Counted from the stretch's first letter, positions 35,467 through 43,985 are shown. The stretch is 64,000 nucleotides of DNA from Pseudomonas putida (GCF_003228315.1 NZ_CP029693.1:5552501-5616500); one strand, 5' to 3'. Notes: generated by a model from the sequence alone, not told the origin. Translations and numbers: made by a program.

Positions 35467-35583
35467 ATGTTTTTCGACAACGTGGTGATCGCCGGAGTGC
35501 TGACCGTCAGCCTCATGCTGATGTTTTTTGCAGGACTTGGAGTTTTTATCTGGAAGGACTCGCACAAGCGGGGCAAACCGTAG
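35467..35583 (+). CDS. ccoM: CcoM-like small subunit of cbb3 cytochrome c oxidase
   Basis: This 38-residue protein has a single membrane helix (VVIAGVLTVSLMLMFFAGLG) flanked by MFFDN and the basic tail WKDSHKRGKP. From memory it matches CcoM, the single-helix subunit described in the P. stutzeri cbb3-type terminal oxidase and thought to stabilise the complex. A good Shine-Dalgarno sequence (AGGAGA) precedes the ATG. An Anr-type box upstream and a UUCG-loop terminator downstream define a one-gene transcript, in line with microaerobic expression of a cbb3 oxidase. The assignment rests on the short motif only. Confidence 0.6.
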   Translation: MFFDNVVIAGVLTVSLMLMFFAGLGVFIWKDSHKRGKP

Positions 35584-35618
35584 TTCTTATCAGATGTAAT
35601 GAGCACGCAAGGCATTTT

Positions 35619-35644
35619 GGGCAACTTCGGTTGCCCTTTTTTTT
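35619..35644 (+). terminator. Intrinsic terminator with UUCG tetraloop
   Basis: GGGCAAC-TTCG-GTTGCCC is followed by eight T residues, 36 bases past the ccoM-like stop. Confidence 0.95.
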
Positions 35645-35675
35645 GCCTGCGATTTCTGGCAGGTACACAAAACAA

Positions 35676-35781
35676 CTGTAGGAGCCGAGCTTGCTCGCGA
35701 TAGCGGTTTAACATTCAACATGGATGCTGAATGTTATGGCCCTATCGCGAGCAATCGAGCGTCGACCGGCTGCTCCTACAG
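35676..35781. repeat. REPIN with one variant REP arm
   Basis: The left REP (35676-35706) is near canonical with one extra C. The right REP (35741-35781) keeps the outer bases (CTATCGCGAGCAA and GCTCCTACAG) but carries an extended middle, CGAGCGTCGACCGG. The loop contains an inner stem (ACATTCAACAT/ATGCTGAATGT). Confidence 0.8.
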
Positions 35782-35812
35782 GAGTTGGGTTGTCAGCGAT
35801 TTCTACGCTAAT

Positions 35813-35847
35813 AAAAAAGGCGCGGTCCTCACGGAGCGCGCCTTTTT
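35813..35847 (-). terminator. Intrinsic terminator of pitA
   Basis: AAAAAGGCGCG and CGCGCCTTTTT form an 11-bp stem with T-runs on both sides, 15 bases beyond the pitA stop. Confidence 0.9.
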
Positions 35848-35861
35848 AGTTCAACTATTTA

Positions 35862-37337
35862 TCAGCTACCCAGCGCCTTCGACGCCAGCCAGAACAGGCC
35901 GGCCGACAGGGCTACGGTGGCGGGCAGGGTCAGAACCCAGGCCAGCAGGATGGTTCTGACAGTGCCGCCTTGCAGGCCGCTCTTGTTGGCGACCATGGTC
36001 CCGGCCACGCCCGAAGACAGCACGTGGGTGGTGGACACCGGCAGGCTGAAGATGTTGGCCAGGCCGATCATGCACGCGGCGGTGATCTGCGCGGACATGC
36101 CCTGGGCGTAGGTCATGCCTTGCTTGCCGATCTTCTCGCCGATGGTCAGGACCACGCGTTTCCAACCGATCATGGTGCCCAGGCCGAGGGCCAGGGCCAC
36201 CGCCAGAATCACCCAGAATGGCGCGTATTCGGTGGTGGTGGTCAGGTCTTTACGCAGCTTGTCCAGGTCGGCCTTTTCGCGGGCGGCGAGGCCTGGCAGC
36301 TTGGCGACTTTCTTCGCGGTGTCATCCAGGCACAGCAGGTAGCGACGCACTTCGATACGGCTTTCCGACGGCAGCGAGTGGTAATCCGCAACGCCCTTCA
36401 GGGTGCCGAGCAAGGCATTGATGGTCGGTTCGGTCTGCTGCGGGTTGCAACGGAATTTCTCCGGCAAATCGCCTTCCACACTCTTGCCCAGGGCCAGGAA
36501 TTCGCCCAGGGAGTCGGCATTGCGCTTGTAGAACTGGCTCAAGTGCAGGGTCGCATCGCGGGTGCGTTCGATCTGGTAGGTGGTGCTGTTCAGGTCGAGT
36601 ACGAACTGCGCTGGCACGATACCGATCAGGACCAGCATGATCAGGCCGATACCTTTCTGGCCATCGTTGGAACCGTGCACGAAGCTCACGGCCATGGCCG
36701 AGATCACCAGTACCAGGCGGTTCCAGAACGGCGGATGCTTCTTGTCGTCGACACTGCGGCGCTGTTCCGGCGTCTTGTGCATCTTCGACAGCGGTCGCCA
36801 CCATTTAAGACCGATCAGTACCAGGGCGGCGACCAGGAAACCTGCCATTGGCGAGAACACCAGCGACATGGCGATGTCGATCGCTTTCTGCCAGTTCACC
36901 CCGTCGGCCAGTGGAATGTCGTTGATCAGGGCGTTGGCCAGGCCCACGCCGAGGATCGAACCGATCAGCGTGTGGGAGCTCGAAGCCGGGATACCGAAGT
37001 ACCAGGTGCCCAGGTTCCAGGTGATGGCCGCGGCGAGCAACGAGAAGACCATTGCCAGACCATGGCCGGTATTGACGTTTATCAGCAGTTCTACCGGCAG
37101 CAGGTGAACGATGGCATACGCCACGCCAACGCCGCCCAGCAGCACGCCGAGGAAATTGAACACGCCGGAAAAGAACACCGCCAGATGCGGCGGCATGGCT
37201 TTGGTGTAGATAACAGTGGCGACCGCGTTAGCGGTGTCATGAAATCCATTGATGAACTCAAAGGCGAGAACAAAAGCCAGGGCGAGCAAGAGGCTCACAA
37301 GCACCCAAGCATCCAGTCCGCTGAATAAATCGATCAT
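35862..37337 (-). CDS. pitA: Low-affinity inorganic phosphate transporter PitA
   Basis: This inner-membrane, proton-coupled phosphate (metal-phosphate) symporter has 491 residues and about 10 helices. The two PiT repeats carry FINGFHDTANAVATVIYTKA near the N terminus and VSFVHGSNDGQKGIG in the middle. The C-terminal block NIFSLPVSTTHVLSSGVAG completes the family pattern. A long hydrophilic loop (about 235-370) matches E. coli PitA. The gene stands alone between its terminator and a long intergenic region. Confidence 0.93.
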   Translation of the reverse strand: MIDLFSGLDAWVLVSLLLALAFVLAFEFINGFHDTANAVATVIYTKAMPPHLAVFFSGVFNFLGVLLGGVGVAYAIVHLLPVELLINVNTGHGLAMVFSLLAAAITWNLGTWYFGIPASSSHTLIGSILGVGLANALINDIPLADGVNWQKAIDIAMSLVFSPMAGFLVAALVLIGLKWWRPLSKMHKTPEQRRSVDDKKHPPFWNRLVLVISAMAVSFVHGSNDGQKGIGLIMLVLIGIVPAQFVLDLNSTTYQIERTRDATLHLSQFYKRNADSLGEFLALGKSVEGDLPEKFRCNPQQTEPTINALLGTLKGVADYHSLPSESRIEVRRYLLCLDDTAKKVAKLPGLAAREKADLDKLRKDLTTTTEYAPFWVILAVALALGLGTMIGWKRVVLTIGEKIGKQGMTYAQGMSAQITAACMIGLANIFSLPVSTTHVLSSGVAGTMVANKSGLQGGTVRTILLAWVLTLPATVALSAGLFWLASKALGS

Positions 37338-37713
37338 GAAGGTTTTCTGACCCGGTCATAAGGGGGCGCGATTATGCCAGAAAAGACAGTGAATCGATGC
37401 ACTAGCTGCTCATCGGTAACATTCTTCAATGAATTTTCTTGCGGTTGCACCCTCGAATCTGGCGGTTTTTCGGGGTTTGCAAGTCATTGAATTTCCTCGC
37501 AAACACTGGTGGCGCAAGGGTTGCGCCTGCGTGAAAGGTCGGTTTGGAGGCTTGTATGAAATTTCTGAAAGGAGGGTCAGAAATGAGCCTCGTACCCTGT
37601 CAGATGGGCAAGGTAGCTGCTGCCCGCTCATGGCGGGCGCAAAAGGCAACATCAATACTTCCCGCTTTTAACGGAGGTAAAAACAGACCCTGGAAGGCAT
37701 CAAGCCGGAGCAG
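37338..37713. other. Intergenic region upstream of pitA
   Basis: The 376-base region holds the pitA promoter, a GGCGCAAGGGTTGCGCC hairpin near 37512-37528 and a very strong AAGGAGGGTC Shine-Dalgarno-like stretch before an ATG at about 37583. That ATG opens a 63-codon frame (MSLVPCQMGKVAAARSWRAQ...) that runs into the next gene on the other strand. I do not recognise the peptide and do not call it a gene. Confidence 0.4.
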
Positions 37714-37914
37714 TCATGGCTCTTCGGCTTTGAGTTCCTTTTCCATTTTTTCCAGTTCCTGCTTGAAAACCTGATCCTGAACGGTGGCGCGCTTGCGCCA
37801 GGGTTTGCGTTCCGGTTCGGGTTGGGCGGCGTAGGTGGTGACTTCCCCGCCGTAAACTTCCTTGTAACGTTGTTCCTGGCGCTCAAGTTCCGCGCGCAGT
37901 TCGTCTTTCGTCAC
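37714..37914 (-). CDS. Small charged hypothetical protein
   Basis: The 66-residue, highly charged helical protein begins MTKDELRAELERQEQRYKEV and ends VFKQELEKMEKELKAEEP. The start is GTG with AGGTAG upstream. Similar small proteins occur in other pseudomonads as far as I recall; no function is known. A long helix suggests a coiled coil or a partner-binding role. Confidence 0.6.
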   Translation of the reverse strand: MTKDELRAELERQEQRYKEVYGGEVTTYAAQPEPERKPWRKRATVQDQVFKQELEKMEKELKAEEP

Positions 37915-38548
37915 AGTGCTACCTGATTGAGTTGAGATAAATTCTGGTGAAACGCGCTGCGCTCAATGTATTGATCACGCTCGACAAGAGGACAACGCCC
38001 ATGCAGGCATCGTTTGCGACAGGGTGATCAATACGTCCATGTTGCAGGCGGCTACGGCACCAGAGATAAATAGCTGACGTAGCATCAGTTTCCTTTTTTG
38101 GCGAGCGCGCAGGCTTTGCAATGTCGCGCCACCGAGTAGCGGCATCGGTGAATGAAGAAACACCGGGCTACTGATTTGCATTATAGCGAGCGATTCACAG
38201 AACTCTATCGCCAAACACTTAAAAGTGGATATTGCAGCGTGAATGTTTTGTTGCCCGCAAGTTTAGCGGCAACTAGCGAATGGCTGAGGTCATTGCGCAG
38301 CGATGCATTTCTGACGCCATTAAGTCGAACAACTTAGGCAACTACATCGACCTTAAATCATCATCCGGCTTGCGCGGATAGATATAGAGAAGCACATATT
38401 AACTGGCGCTGGTCACCCAGTGGTGAAGGCGAGCGGTTGCGATTATCGGTCGAGCGTTCGATAATCGCCCAATGTCGCCTGGCCGGGCTTGTTTGCGGGG
38501 GCCGTGACGCCTGTAATAGTCGCAGATCCGTACAGGAAAGGACCTTAA
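37915..38548. other. Long AT-richer intergenic region before pcaR
   Basis: This 634-base stretch is less GC-rich than its neighbours. It contains an 11-bp perfect inverted repeat (GTATTGATCAC at 37968-37978 and its complement at 38024-38034) and two short unconvincing frames: 37975-38214 on the minus strand and 38152-38337 on the plus strand. The pcaR promoter with PcaR boxes is at the right end. No gene is called. Confidence 0.5.
38436..38470. promoter_or_regulatory. PcaR operators at the pcaR promoter
   Basis: GTTCGATAATCGCCC (38456-38470) nearly matches the GTTCGATAATCGCAC box known for P. putida PcaR. A second, weaker copy lies on the minus strand (38436-38450, core CGATAATCGC). They end 78 bases upstream of pcaR, so autoregulation is likely. 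Confidence 0.8.
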
Positions 38549-39391
38549 ATGAATGATCAACTGCGCAACTCCTTCGCCTCCGTGGCGCCACCGATCGTGG
38601 CATCGCCTGCCAAGCGGATTCAGGCGCTGACCGGCGACCCGGACTTCATGACCTCGCTGGCACGCGGTCTGGCGGTGGTGCAAGCCTTCCAGGAGCGCAA
38701 GCGCCACCTGACCATCGCCCAGATCAGCCACCGCACGGAAATTCCCCGCGCCGCCGTACGGCGTTGCCTGCATACCCTGATCAAACTCGGTTACGCCACC
38801 ACGGACGGCCGCACCTATTCACTGCTGCCCAAAGTGCTGACCCTCGGTCATGCCTACGTCTCCTCGACGCCATTGGCGGTATCGGCCCAGCCTTATCTGG
38901 ACCGCATGAGCGAACAACTGCACGAAGCCTGCAACATGGCCACCCTGGAAGGGGATGACATCTTGTACATCGCCCGTTCCGCGACCACCCAGCGCCTGAT
39001 CTCGGTCGATCTCTCGGTGGGCGGGCGCCTGCCGGCCTACTGCACATCGATGGGCCGGATTCTGCTGGCCGCGCTGGACGACACTTCGCTTCAGGAATAC
39101 CTCGACCACGCCGACCTGCAAGCCAAGACCAGCCGCACACTGCACACCCCCGAGGCCCTGCTCGAATGCCTGCAGGAAGTCCGCAGACAGGGTTGGTGCA
39201 TCGTCGATCAGGAACTGGAACAAGGCCTGCGTTCGATTGCCGTGCCGGTGTACGACGCCTCAGGTCAAGTGGTCGCGGCCCTCAACGTCAGCACCCACGC
39301 GGGGCGGGTCAGCCGCAACGAGCTGGAGCAGCGCTTCCTTCCCGGCCTGTTGAGTGCCAGTCGCGACCTCAGTGCGCAGCTGTTTGCCTAA
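38549..39391 (+). CDS. pcaR: Pca regulon regulator PcaR (IclR family)
   Basis: PcaR activates the pca genes with beta-ketoadipate as effector. The 280-residue protein has an IclR-type winged HTH at about 36-95 (MTSLARGLAVVQAFQERKRH, then IPRAAVRRCLHTLIKLGY). The effector domain covers about 110-275 and includes YCTSMGRILLAALDD and the IVDQELEQGLRSIAVPVYDA block. It leads the catabolic cluster and has PcaR boxes in its own promoter. The divergence of effector from classical IclR cannot be judged by eye. Confidence 0.93.
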   Translation: MNDQLRNSFASVAPPIVASPAKRIQALTGDPDFMTSLARGLAVVQAFQERKRHLTIAQISHRTEIPRAAVRRCLHTLIKLGYATTDGRTYSLLPKVLTLGHAYVSSTPLAVSAQPYLDRMSEQLHEACNMATLEGDDILYIARSATTQRLISVDLSVGGRLPAYCTSMGRILLAALDDTSLQEYLDHADLQAKTSRTLHTPEALLECLQEVRRQGWCIVDQELEQGLRSIAVPVYDASGQVVAALNVSTHAGRVSRNELEQRFLPGLLSASRDLSAQLFA

Positions 39392-39394
39392 GCT

Positions 39395-39409
39395 GTTCGA
39401 TAATCGCCC
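39395..39409 (+). promoter_or_regulatory. PcaR operator upstream of pcaK
   Basis: GTTCGATAATCGCCC is identical to the box at pcaR and lies 109 bases upstream of the pcaK start, just after the pcaR stop. Confidence 0.8.
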
Positions 39410-39517
39410 GGAGTCGTTTTCGGTGAATTGACGCAATTTCCTGCGGGTTAATACTGTCGCGGCTGCGCCAGCATCGGCTGGCACCTGTTCGACTGCGTAC
39501 CGCATGGAATAAAAATA

Positions 39518-40864
39518 ATGAACCAGCCTCAGTCTGCTGTAGGAAACGTCCTCGACGTACAGTCCTTCATCAATGCTCAACCCATTTCACGCTACCAGTG
39601 GCGTGTCGTGATCCTGTGTTTTCTGATTGTGTTCCTCGATGGCCTCGATACCGCGGCCATGGGCTTCATCGCCCCGGCCCTGTCGCAGGACTGGGGCATC
39701 GACCGCGCCAGCCTCGGCCCGGTGATGAGTGCCGCGCTGATCGGCATGGTCTTCGGCGCACTGGGCTCAGGCCCTTTGGCTGACCGTTTCGGGCGAAAAG
39801 TCGTACTGGTCGGCGCCGTGTTGCTGTTCGGCGCGTTCAGCCTGGCCTCGGCCTACAGCACCAGCGTCGATCAGTTGCTGGTGTTGCGCTTCCTCACCGG
39901 CCTGGGGCTGGGCGCCGGCATGCCGAACGCCACCACACTGCTGTCCGAGTACACCCCGGAGCGCAAGAAATCCTTGCTGGTGACCAGCATGTTCTGCGGG
40001 TTCAACCTCGGCATGGCCGGCGGTGGTTTCATTTCCGCCAAGCTGATCCCGGCGTTCGGCTGGCACAGTCTGCTGCTGATCGGCGGGATCTTGCCGTTGA
40101 TCCTTGGCGTCGTCCTGCTGCTCTGGCTGCCGGAATCGGCGCGCTTTCTTGTCGTGCGTAACCGTGGCACCGACAAAGTGCGCAAAACCCTGGCACCCAT
40201 CGACCCGGCCGTGGTGGCTCAGGCCTCCGCGTTCAGCGTGCCGGAACAGAAAACCGTTAAGGCCCGCAACGTGTTCGCCGTGGTCTTCTCCGGCACCTAC
40301 AGCGTCGGCACCTTGTTGCTGTGGCTGACCTATTTCATGGGCCTGGTGATTGTTTACCTGCTGACCAGTTGGCTGCCGACCCTGATGCGCGACAGTGGCG
40401 CAAGCATGGAGCAGGCCGCGTTCATCGGCGCGCTGTTCCAGTTCGGCGGGGTGTTGAGTGCGGTGGGTGTCGGCTGGGCCATGGACCGCTTCAATCCGCA
40501 CAAGGTGATCGGCACTTTCTACCTGCTGGCCGGGGTGTTTGCCTACGCGGTGGGGCAGAGTCTGGGCAGCATCACGCTGCTGGCTACCCTGGTGCTGGTG
40601 GCCGGGATGTGCGTCAACGGCGCGCAATCGGCGATGCCCTCGTTGGCGGCACGGTTTTACCCGACCCAGGGGCGTGCCACGGGCGTGTCGTGGATGCTCG
40701 GGATTGGTCGTTTCGGCGCCATCCTTGGTGCCTGGATGGGGGCAACATTGCTGGGACTGGGCTGGAATTTCGAGCAGGTGCTGACGGCGCTGGTGATTCC
40801 GGCCGCTGTGGCAACGGCGGCGGTGGTGATCAAGGGTGTGGTCAGTCATGCGGATGCGACCTGA
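39518..40864 (+). CDS. pcaK: 4-hydroxybenzoate/protocatechuate transporter PcaK (MFS)
   Basis: This inner-membrane aromatic acid:H+ symporter has 448 residues and 12 helices. The first helix contains LIVFLDGLDTAAMGFIAPAL, with the DGxDTxxxGF pattern of the AAHS family. The loop 2-3 motif is GPLADRFGRKVVLVG, and PESARFL follows the sixth helix. In P. putida PcaK transports 4-hydroxybenzoate and also serves chemotaxis. It is preceded by its own PcaR box. Confidence 0.92.
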   Translation: MNQPQSAVGNVLDVQSFINAQPISRYQWRVVILCFLIVFLDGLDTAAMGFIAPALSQDWGIDRASLGPVMSAALIGMVFGALGSGPLADRFGRKVVLVGAVLLFGAFSLASAYSTSVDQLLVLRFLTGLGLGAGMPNATTLLSEYTPERKKSLLVTSMFCGFNLGMAGGGFISAKLIPAFGWHSLLLIGGILPLILGVVLLLWLPESARFLVVRNRGTDKVRKTLAPIDPAVVAQASAFSVPEQKTVKARNVFAVVFSGTYSVGTLLLWLTYFMGLVIVYLLTSWLPTLMRDSGASMEQAAFIGALFQFGGVLSAVGVGWAMDRFNPHKVIGTFYLLAGVFAYAVGQSLGSITLLATLVLVAGMCVNGAQSAMPSLAARFYPTQGRATGVSWMLGIGRFGAILGAWMGATLLGLGWNFEQVLTALVIPAAVATAAVVIKGVVSHADAT

Positions 40865-40901
40865 CAGGTTGACCCGGAATCTCCATTGGTTTTGATGGCC
40901 T

Positions 40902-40970
40902 CATCGCGGGCAAGCCTTGCTCCCACAGGGATCACACTTGACCCCGTGGGAGCAAGGCTTGCCCGCGATG
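40902..40970. repeat. REPIN (inverted REP pair, GCAAGGCTTGC type)
   Basis: The arms CATCGCGGGCAAGCCTTGCT (from 40902) and its inverted copy ending at 40970 flank a short loop. The pair lies between pcaK and the pcaI promoter. Confidence 0.92.
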
Positions 40971-41000
40971 CTTTTCGAATCGGTAGGTGCGTAACAATGT

Positions 41001-41034
41001 GTTCGATAATCGAACGCTCAGTCGATTATCGGAT
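41001..41034 (+). promoter_or_regulatory. PcaR operators upstream of pcaIJF
   Basis: GTTCGATAATCGAAC (41001-41015) is an almost perfect palindrome. A second, inverted copy of the CGATAATCG core follows at 41020-41034. They end 100 bases upstream of pcaI. Confidence 0.85.
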
Positions 41035-41133
41035 TGTTTGAGGTTTTTCACAGGCTTAATCTTCAGTCATCCGGCGCTGCGCATCGGCGCCTTTTTCCAC
41101 TGTCGGTTAACAACAAACGGGAGCCTGCCCCAA

Positions 41134-41991
41134 ATGGCTGAGATTCTTTCGCTGCACGACGCGGTGAAGCAATTCGTGAATGACGGCGATACCGTCGCGC
41201 TCGAAGGCTTCACCCACCTGATCCCAACGGCGGCGGGTCACGAAATCATTCGTCAGGGCAAGAAAGACCTGACCCTGGTACGGATGACGCCTGACCTGAT
41301 CTACGACCAGTTGATCGGTGCCGGTTGTGCTCGCAAGCTGGTGTTCTCCTGGGGCGGCAACCCGGGCGTCGGTTCCCTGCACCGTCTGCGTGACGCCGTC
41401 GAGAAGCAGTGGCCGCATGCGCTGGAAATCGAAGAACACAGCCACGCCGACCTGGCCAACGCCTACGTTGCCGGCGCTTCCGGCCTGCCGTTCGCGGTGC
41501 TGCGTGCCTACGCCGGTTCCGACCTGCCGAAGGTCAACCCGCTGATCAAGTCCGTCACCTGCCCGTTCACCGGCGAAGTGCTGGCTGCCGTGCCTTCGGT
41601 GCGCCCGGACGTCACCGTGATCCACGCGCAGAAAGCCGACCGCAAGGGCAACGTGCTGCTGTGGGGCATTCTCGGCGTGCAGAAAGAAGCCGTGCTGGCC
41701 GCCAAGCGCTGCATCGTCACCGTTGAAGAAATCGTCGACGACCTCAATGCGCCGATGAACTCCTGCGTCCTGCCGACCTGGGCCCTGAGCGCGGTCTGCC
41801 ACGTACCGGGCGGCGCGCATCCGTCCTACGCCCACGGTTACAACGAGCGTGACAACCGCTTCTACCAGGCCTGGGACCCGATTGCCCGCGACCGTGAAAC
41901 CTTCACCGCGTGGATCAACGAATTCATCCACGGCAGCGCTGACTTCAGCGAGTTCAAGGCCAAGCTGGCCGCCGCTTCGGAGGCGAAGTAA
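41134..41991 (+). CDS. pcaI: 3-oxoadipate CoA-transferase subunit A
   Basis: With PcaJ it moves CoA from succinyl-CoA to beta-ketoadipate, the penultimate step of protocatechuate breakdown. The 285-residue subunit has the CoA-transferase motif GFTHLIPTAAGHEIIRQ and a long C-terminal region (PTWALSAVCHVPGGAHPSYA). It is larger than the about 230-residue PcaI of P. putida and closer to the GctA/CatI-type A subunit. The ATG at 41134 was chosen; the frame opens further upstream in the promoter region. It overlaps pcaJ by one base (TAATG). Confidence 0.9.
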   Translation: MAEILSLHDAVKQFVNDGDTVALEGFTHLIPTAAGHEIIRQGKKDLTLVRMTPDLIYDQLIGAGCARKLVFSWGGNPGVGSLHRLRDAVEKQWPHALEIEEHSHADLANAYVAGASGLPFAVLRAYAGSDLPKVNPLIKSVTCPFTGEVLAAVPSVRPDVTVIHAQKADRKGNVLLWGILGVQKEAVLAAKRCIVTVEEIVDDLNAPMNSCVLPTWALSAVCHVPGGAHPSYAHGYNERDNRFYQAWDPIARDRETFTAWINEFIHGSADFSEFKAKLAAASEAK

Positions 41992-42770
41992 TGACTTACA
42001 CCACCAATGAAATGATGACCGTCGCCGCTGCCCGTCGCCTGAAGAACGGCTCGGTGTGCTTCGTGGGCATCGGCCTGCCATCCAAAGCGGCCAACCTGGC
42101 CCGCCTGACGTCTTCGCCCGACGTGGTCCTGATCTACGAGTCGGGCCCGATCGGCGCCAAGCCAAGCGTGCTGCCACTGTCGATCGGTGACGGTGAACTG
42201 GCGGAAACTGCCGACACCGTGGTGCCGACTGGCGAGATTTTCCGCTACTGGCTGCAGGGCGGTCGCATCGACGTCGGCTTCCTCGGCGCCGCCCAGGTCG
42301 ACCGCTTCGGCAACATCAACACCACCGTGGTTGGCGATTACCACTCGCCGAAAGTCCGTCTGCCGGGCGCTGGCGGTGCACCGGAGATTGCCGGTTCCGC
42401 CAAGAGCGTGCTGATCATCCTCAAGCAATCGGCGCGTTCGTTCGTCGACAAGCTGGACTTCATCACCTCGGTCGGCCACGGCGAAGGCGGCGACTCGCGC
42501 AAGCGTCTCGGTCTGCCAGGCGCAGGGCCAGTGGGGATCATCACCGACCTGTGCACCATGGAGCCGGAAGCCGGCACCAACGAATTCGTGGTCACCGCAC
42601 TGCACCCGGGCGTGACCCGCGAGCAAGTGGTTGCCGCCACCGGCTGGCCGATCCGTTTCGCCGACAGCGTTGCCGTGACCGCCGAGCCGACTGAAGTCGA
42701 GCTGACCGCGCTGCGTGACCTGGAAGCCCGTACCGCTGCCGCCCACGGCCAAGCCCCTGGAGAAGCGTGA
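41991..42770 (+). CDS. pcaJ: 3-oxoadipate CoA-transferase subunit B
   Basis: The catalytic-subunit partner of PcaI has 259 residues. The glutamate that forms the CoA thioester lies in the motif YESGPIGAKP, near residue 48. Other blocks are CFVGIGLPSKAANLAR and VDFIT-like HxGxGG (TSVGHGEGGDSRKRLG). Like its partner it resembles the glutaconate CoA-transferase/CatJ type more than the about 213-residue P. putida PcaJ. One-base overlaps with pcaI and pcaF imply translational coupling. Confidence 0.9.
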   Translation: MTYTTNEMMTVAAARRLKNGSVCFVGIGLPSKAANLARLTSSPDVVLIYESGPIGAKPSVLPLSIGDGELAETADTVVPTGEIFRYWLQGGRIDVGFLGAAQVDRFGNINTTVVGDYHSPKVRLPGAGGAPEIAGSAKSVLIILKQSARSFVDKLDFITSVGHGEGGDSRKRLGLPGAGPVGIITDLCTMEPEAGTNEFVVTALHPGVTREQVVAATGWPIRFADSVAVTAEPTEVELTALRDLEARTAAAHGQAPGEA

Positions 42771-43972
42771 TGCGTGACGTCTATATCTGCGACGCGATTC
42801 GCACCCCCATCGGCCGCTTCGGCGGCGGCCTGTCGGCGGTCCGCGCCGACGACCTGGCCGCCGTGCCGATCAAGGCGCTGATGGAGCGCAATCCGTCGGT
42901 GGACTGGACGGCGGTGGACGAGGTGTTCCTCGGCTGCGCCAACCAGGCCGGTGAAGACAACCGCAACGTGGCGCGCATGGCGCTGCTGCTGGCCGGTCTG
43001 CCGGAAACCATTCCGGGCGTGACCCTCAACCGCCTCTGCGCTTCGGGCATGGACGCGATTGGCACCGCTTTCCGCGCCATCGCCAGTGGCGAGATGGAGC
43101 TGGCGATTGCCGGTGGCGTCGAGTCGATGTCCCGTGCACCGTTCGTGATGGGCAAGGCCGACGCCTCGTTCTCGCGCAACATGAAGCTCGAAGACACCAC
43201 CATCGGCTGGCGCTTCATCAACCCGCTGATGAAAGCCCAGTACGGCGTGGACGCGATGCCGCAGACCGCCGACAACGTGGCTGACGACTACAAGGTCTCC
43301 CGCGCCGACCAGGACGCCTTCGCCCTGCGCAGCCAGCAACGCACCGCCGTCGCCCAGGCTGCCGGCTTCTTTTCCGAAGAAATCGTCGAAGTACGCATTG
43401 CCCACAAGAAGGGTGAAACCGTGGTCAGCCAGGACGAGCATCCTCGCGCCGACACCACCCTGGAAGCCCTGACCAAGTTGAAGCCGGTCAACGGCCCGGA
43501 CAAAACCGTCACCGCCGGCAACGCTTCCGGCGTGAACGACGGCGCTGCCGCCTTGATCCTCGCTTCGGCGGAAGCGGTGAAAAAACACGGCCTGACCGCC
43601 CGCGCCAAAGTGTTGGGCATGGCCAGCGCCGGTGTTGCACCGCGCGTGATGGGCATCGGCCCGGTGCCGGCCGTGCGCAAACTGACCGAGCGCCTGGGTG
43701 TGGCGGTCGGCGATTTCGACGTGATCGAACTCAACGAAGCGTTTGCCAGCCAGGGTCTGGCGGTGTTGCGTGAGCTGGGGATCGCCGACGACGCACCGCA
43801 GGTCAACCCGAACGGTGGCGCAATTGCCCTTGGCCATCCACTGGGTATGAGCGGCGCTCGTCTGGTACTGACGGCGCTGCATCAGTTGGAGAAAACCGGT
43901 GGCAAGAAAGGCCTGGCGACGATGTGTGTCGGCGTCGGCCAGGGTCTGGCACTGGCGATCGAACGCGTCTGA
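42770..43972 (+). CDS. pcaF: Beta-ketoadipyl-CoA thiolase PcaF
   Basis: PcaF splits 3-oxoadipyl-CoA into acetyl-CoA and succinyl-CoA. The 400 residues carry the thiolase Cys in LNRLCASGMDAIG (about 90), the GGVESMSRAPFVM block, the His in NGGAIALGHPLGMSGAR and the second Cys in TMCVGVGQGLAL. MRDVYICDAIRTPIGRFGGG at the N terminus is diagnostic for the PcaF/PaaJ group. The start ATG overlaps the pcaJ TGA (TGATG); a GTG one codon upstream is possible. Confidence 0.95.
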   Translation: MRDVYICDAIRTPIGRFGGGLSAVRADDLAAVPIKALMERNPSVDWTAVDEVFLGCANQAGEDNRNVARMALLLAGLPETIPGVTLNRLCASGMDAIGTAFRAIASGEMELAIAGGVESMSRAPFVMGKADASFSRNMKLEDTTIGWRFINPLMKAQYGVDAMPQTADNVADDYKVSRADQDAFALRSQQRTAVAQAAGFFSEEIVEVRIAHKKGETVVSQDEHPRADTTLEALTKLKPVNGPDKTVTAGNASGVNDGAAALILASAEAVKKHGLTARAKVLGMASAGVAPRVMGIGPVPAVRKLTERLGVAVGDFDVIELNEAFASQGLAVLRELGIADDAPQVNPNGGAIALGHPLGMSGARLVLTALHQLEKTGGKKGLATMCVGVGQGLALAIERV

Positions 43973-43985
43973 TGGACTGCACTTC

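Noticed and set aside
37975..38337. Short frames 37975-38214 (minus) and 38152-38337 (plus)
   Set aside because: No Shine-Dalgarno sequence, no known family, partly overlapping each other in an AT-richer gap.
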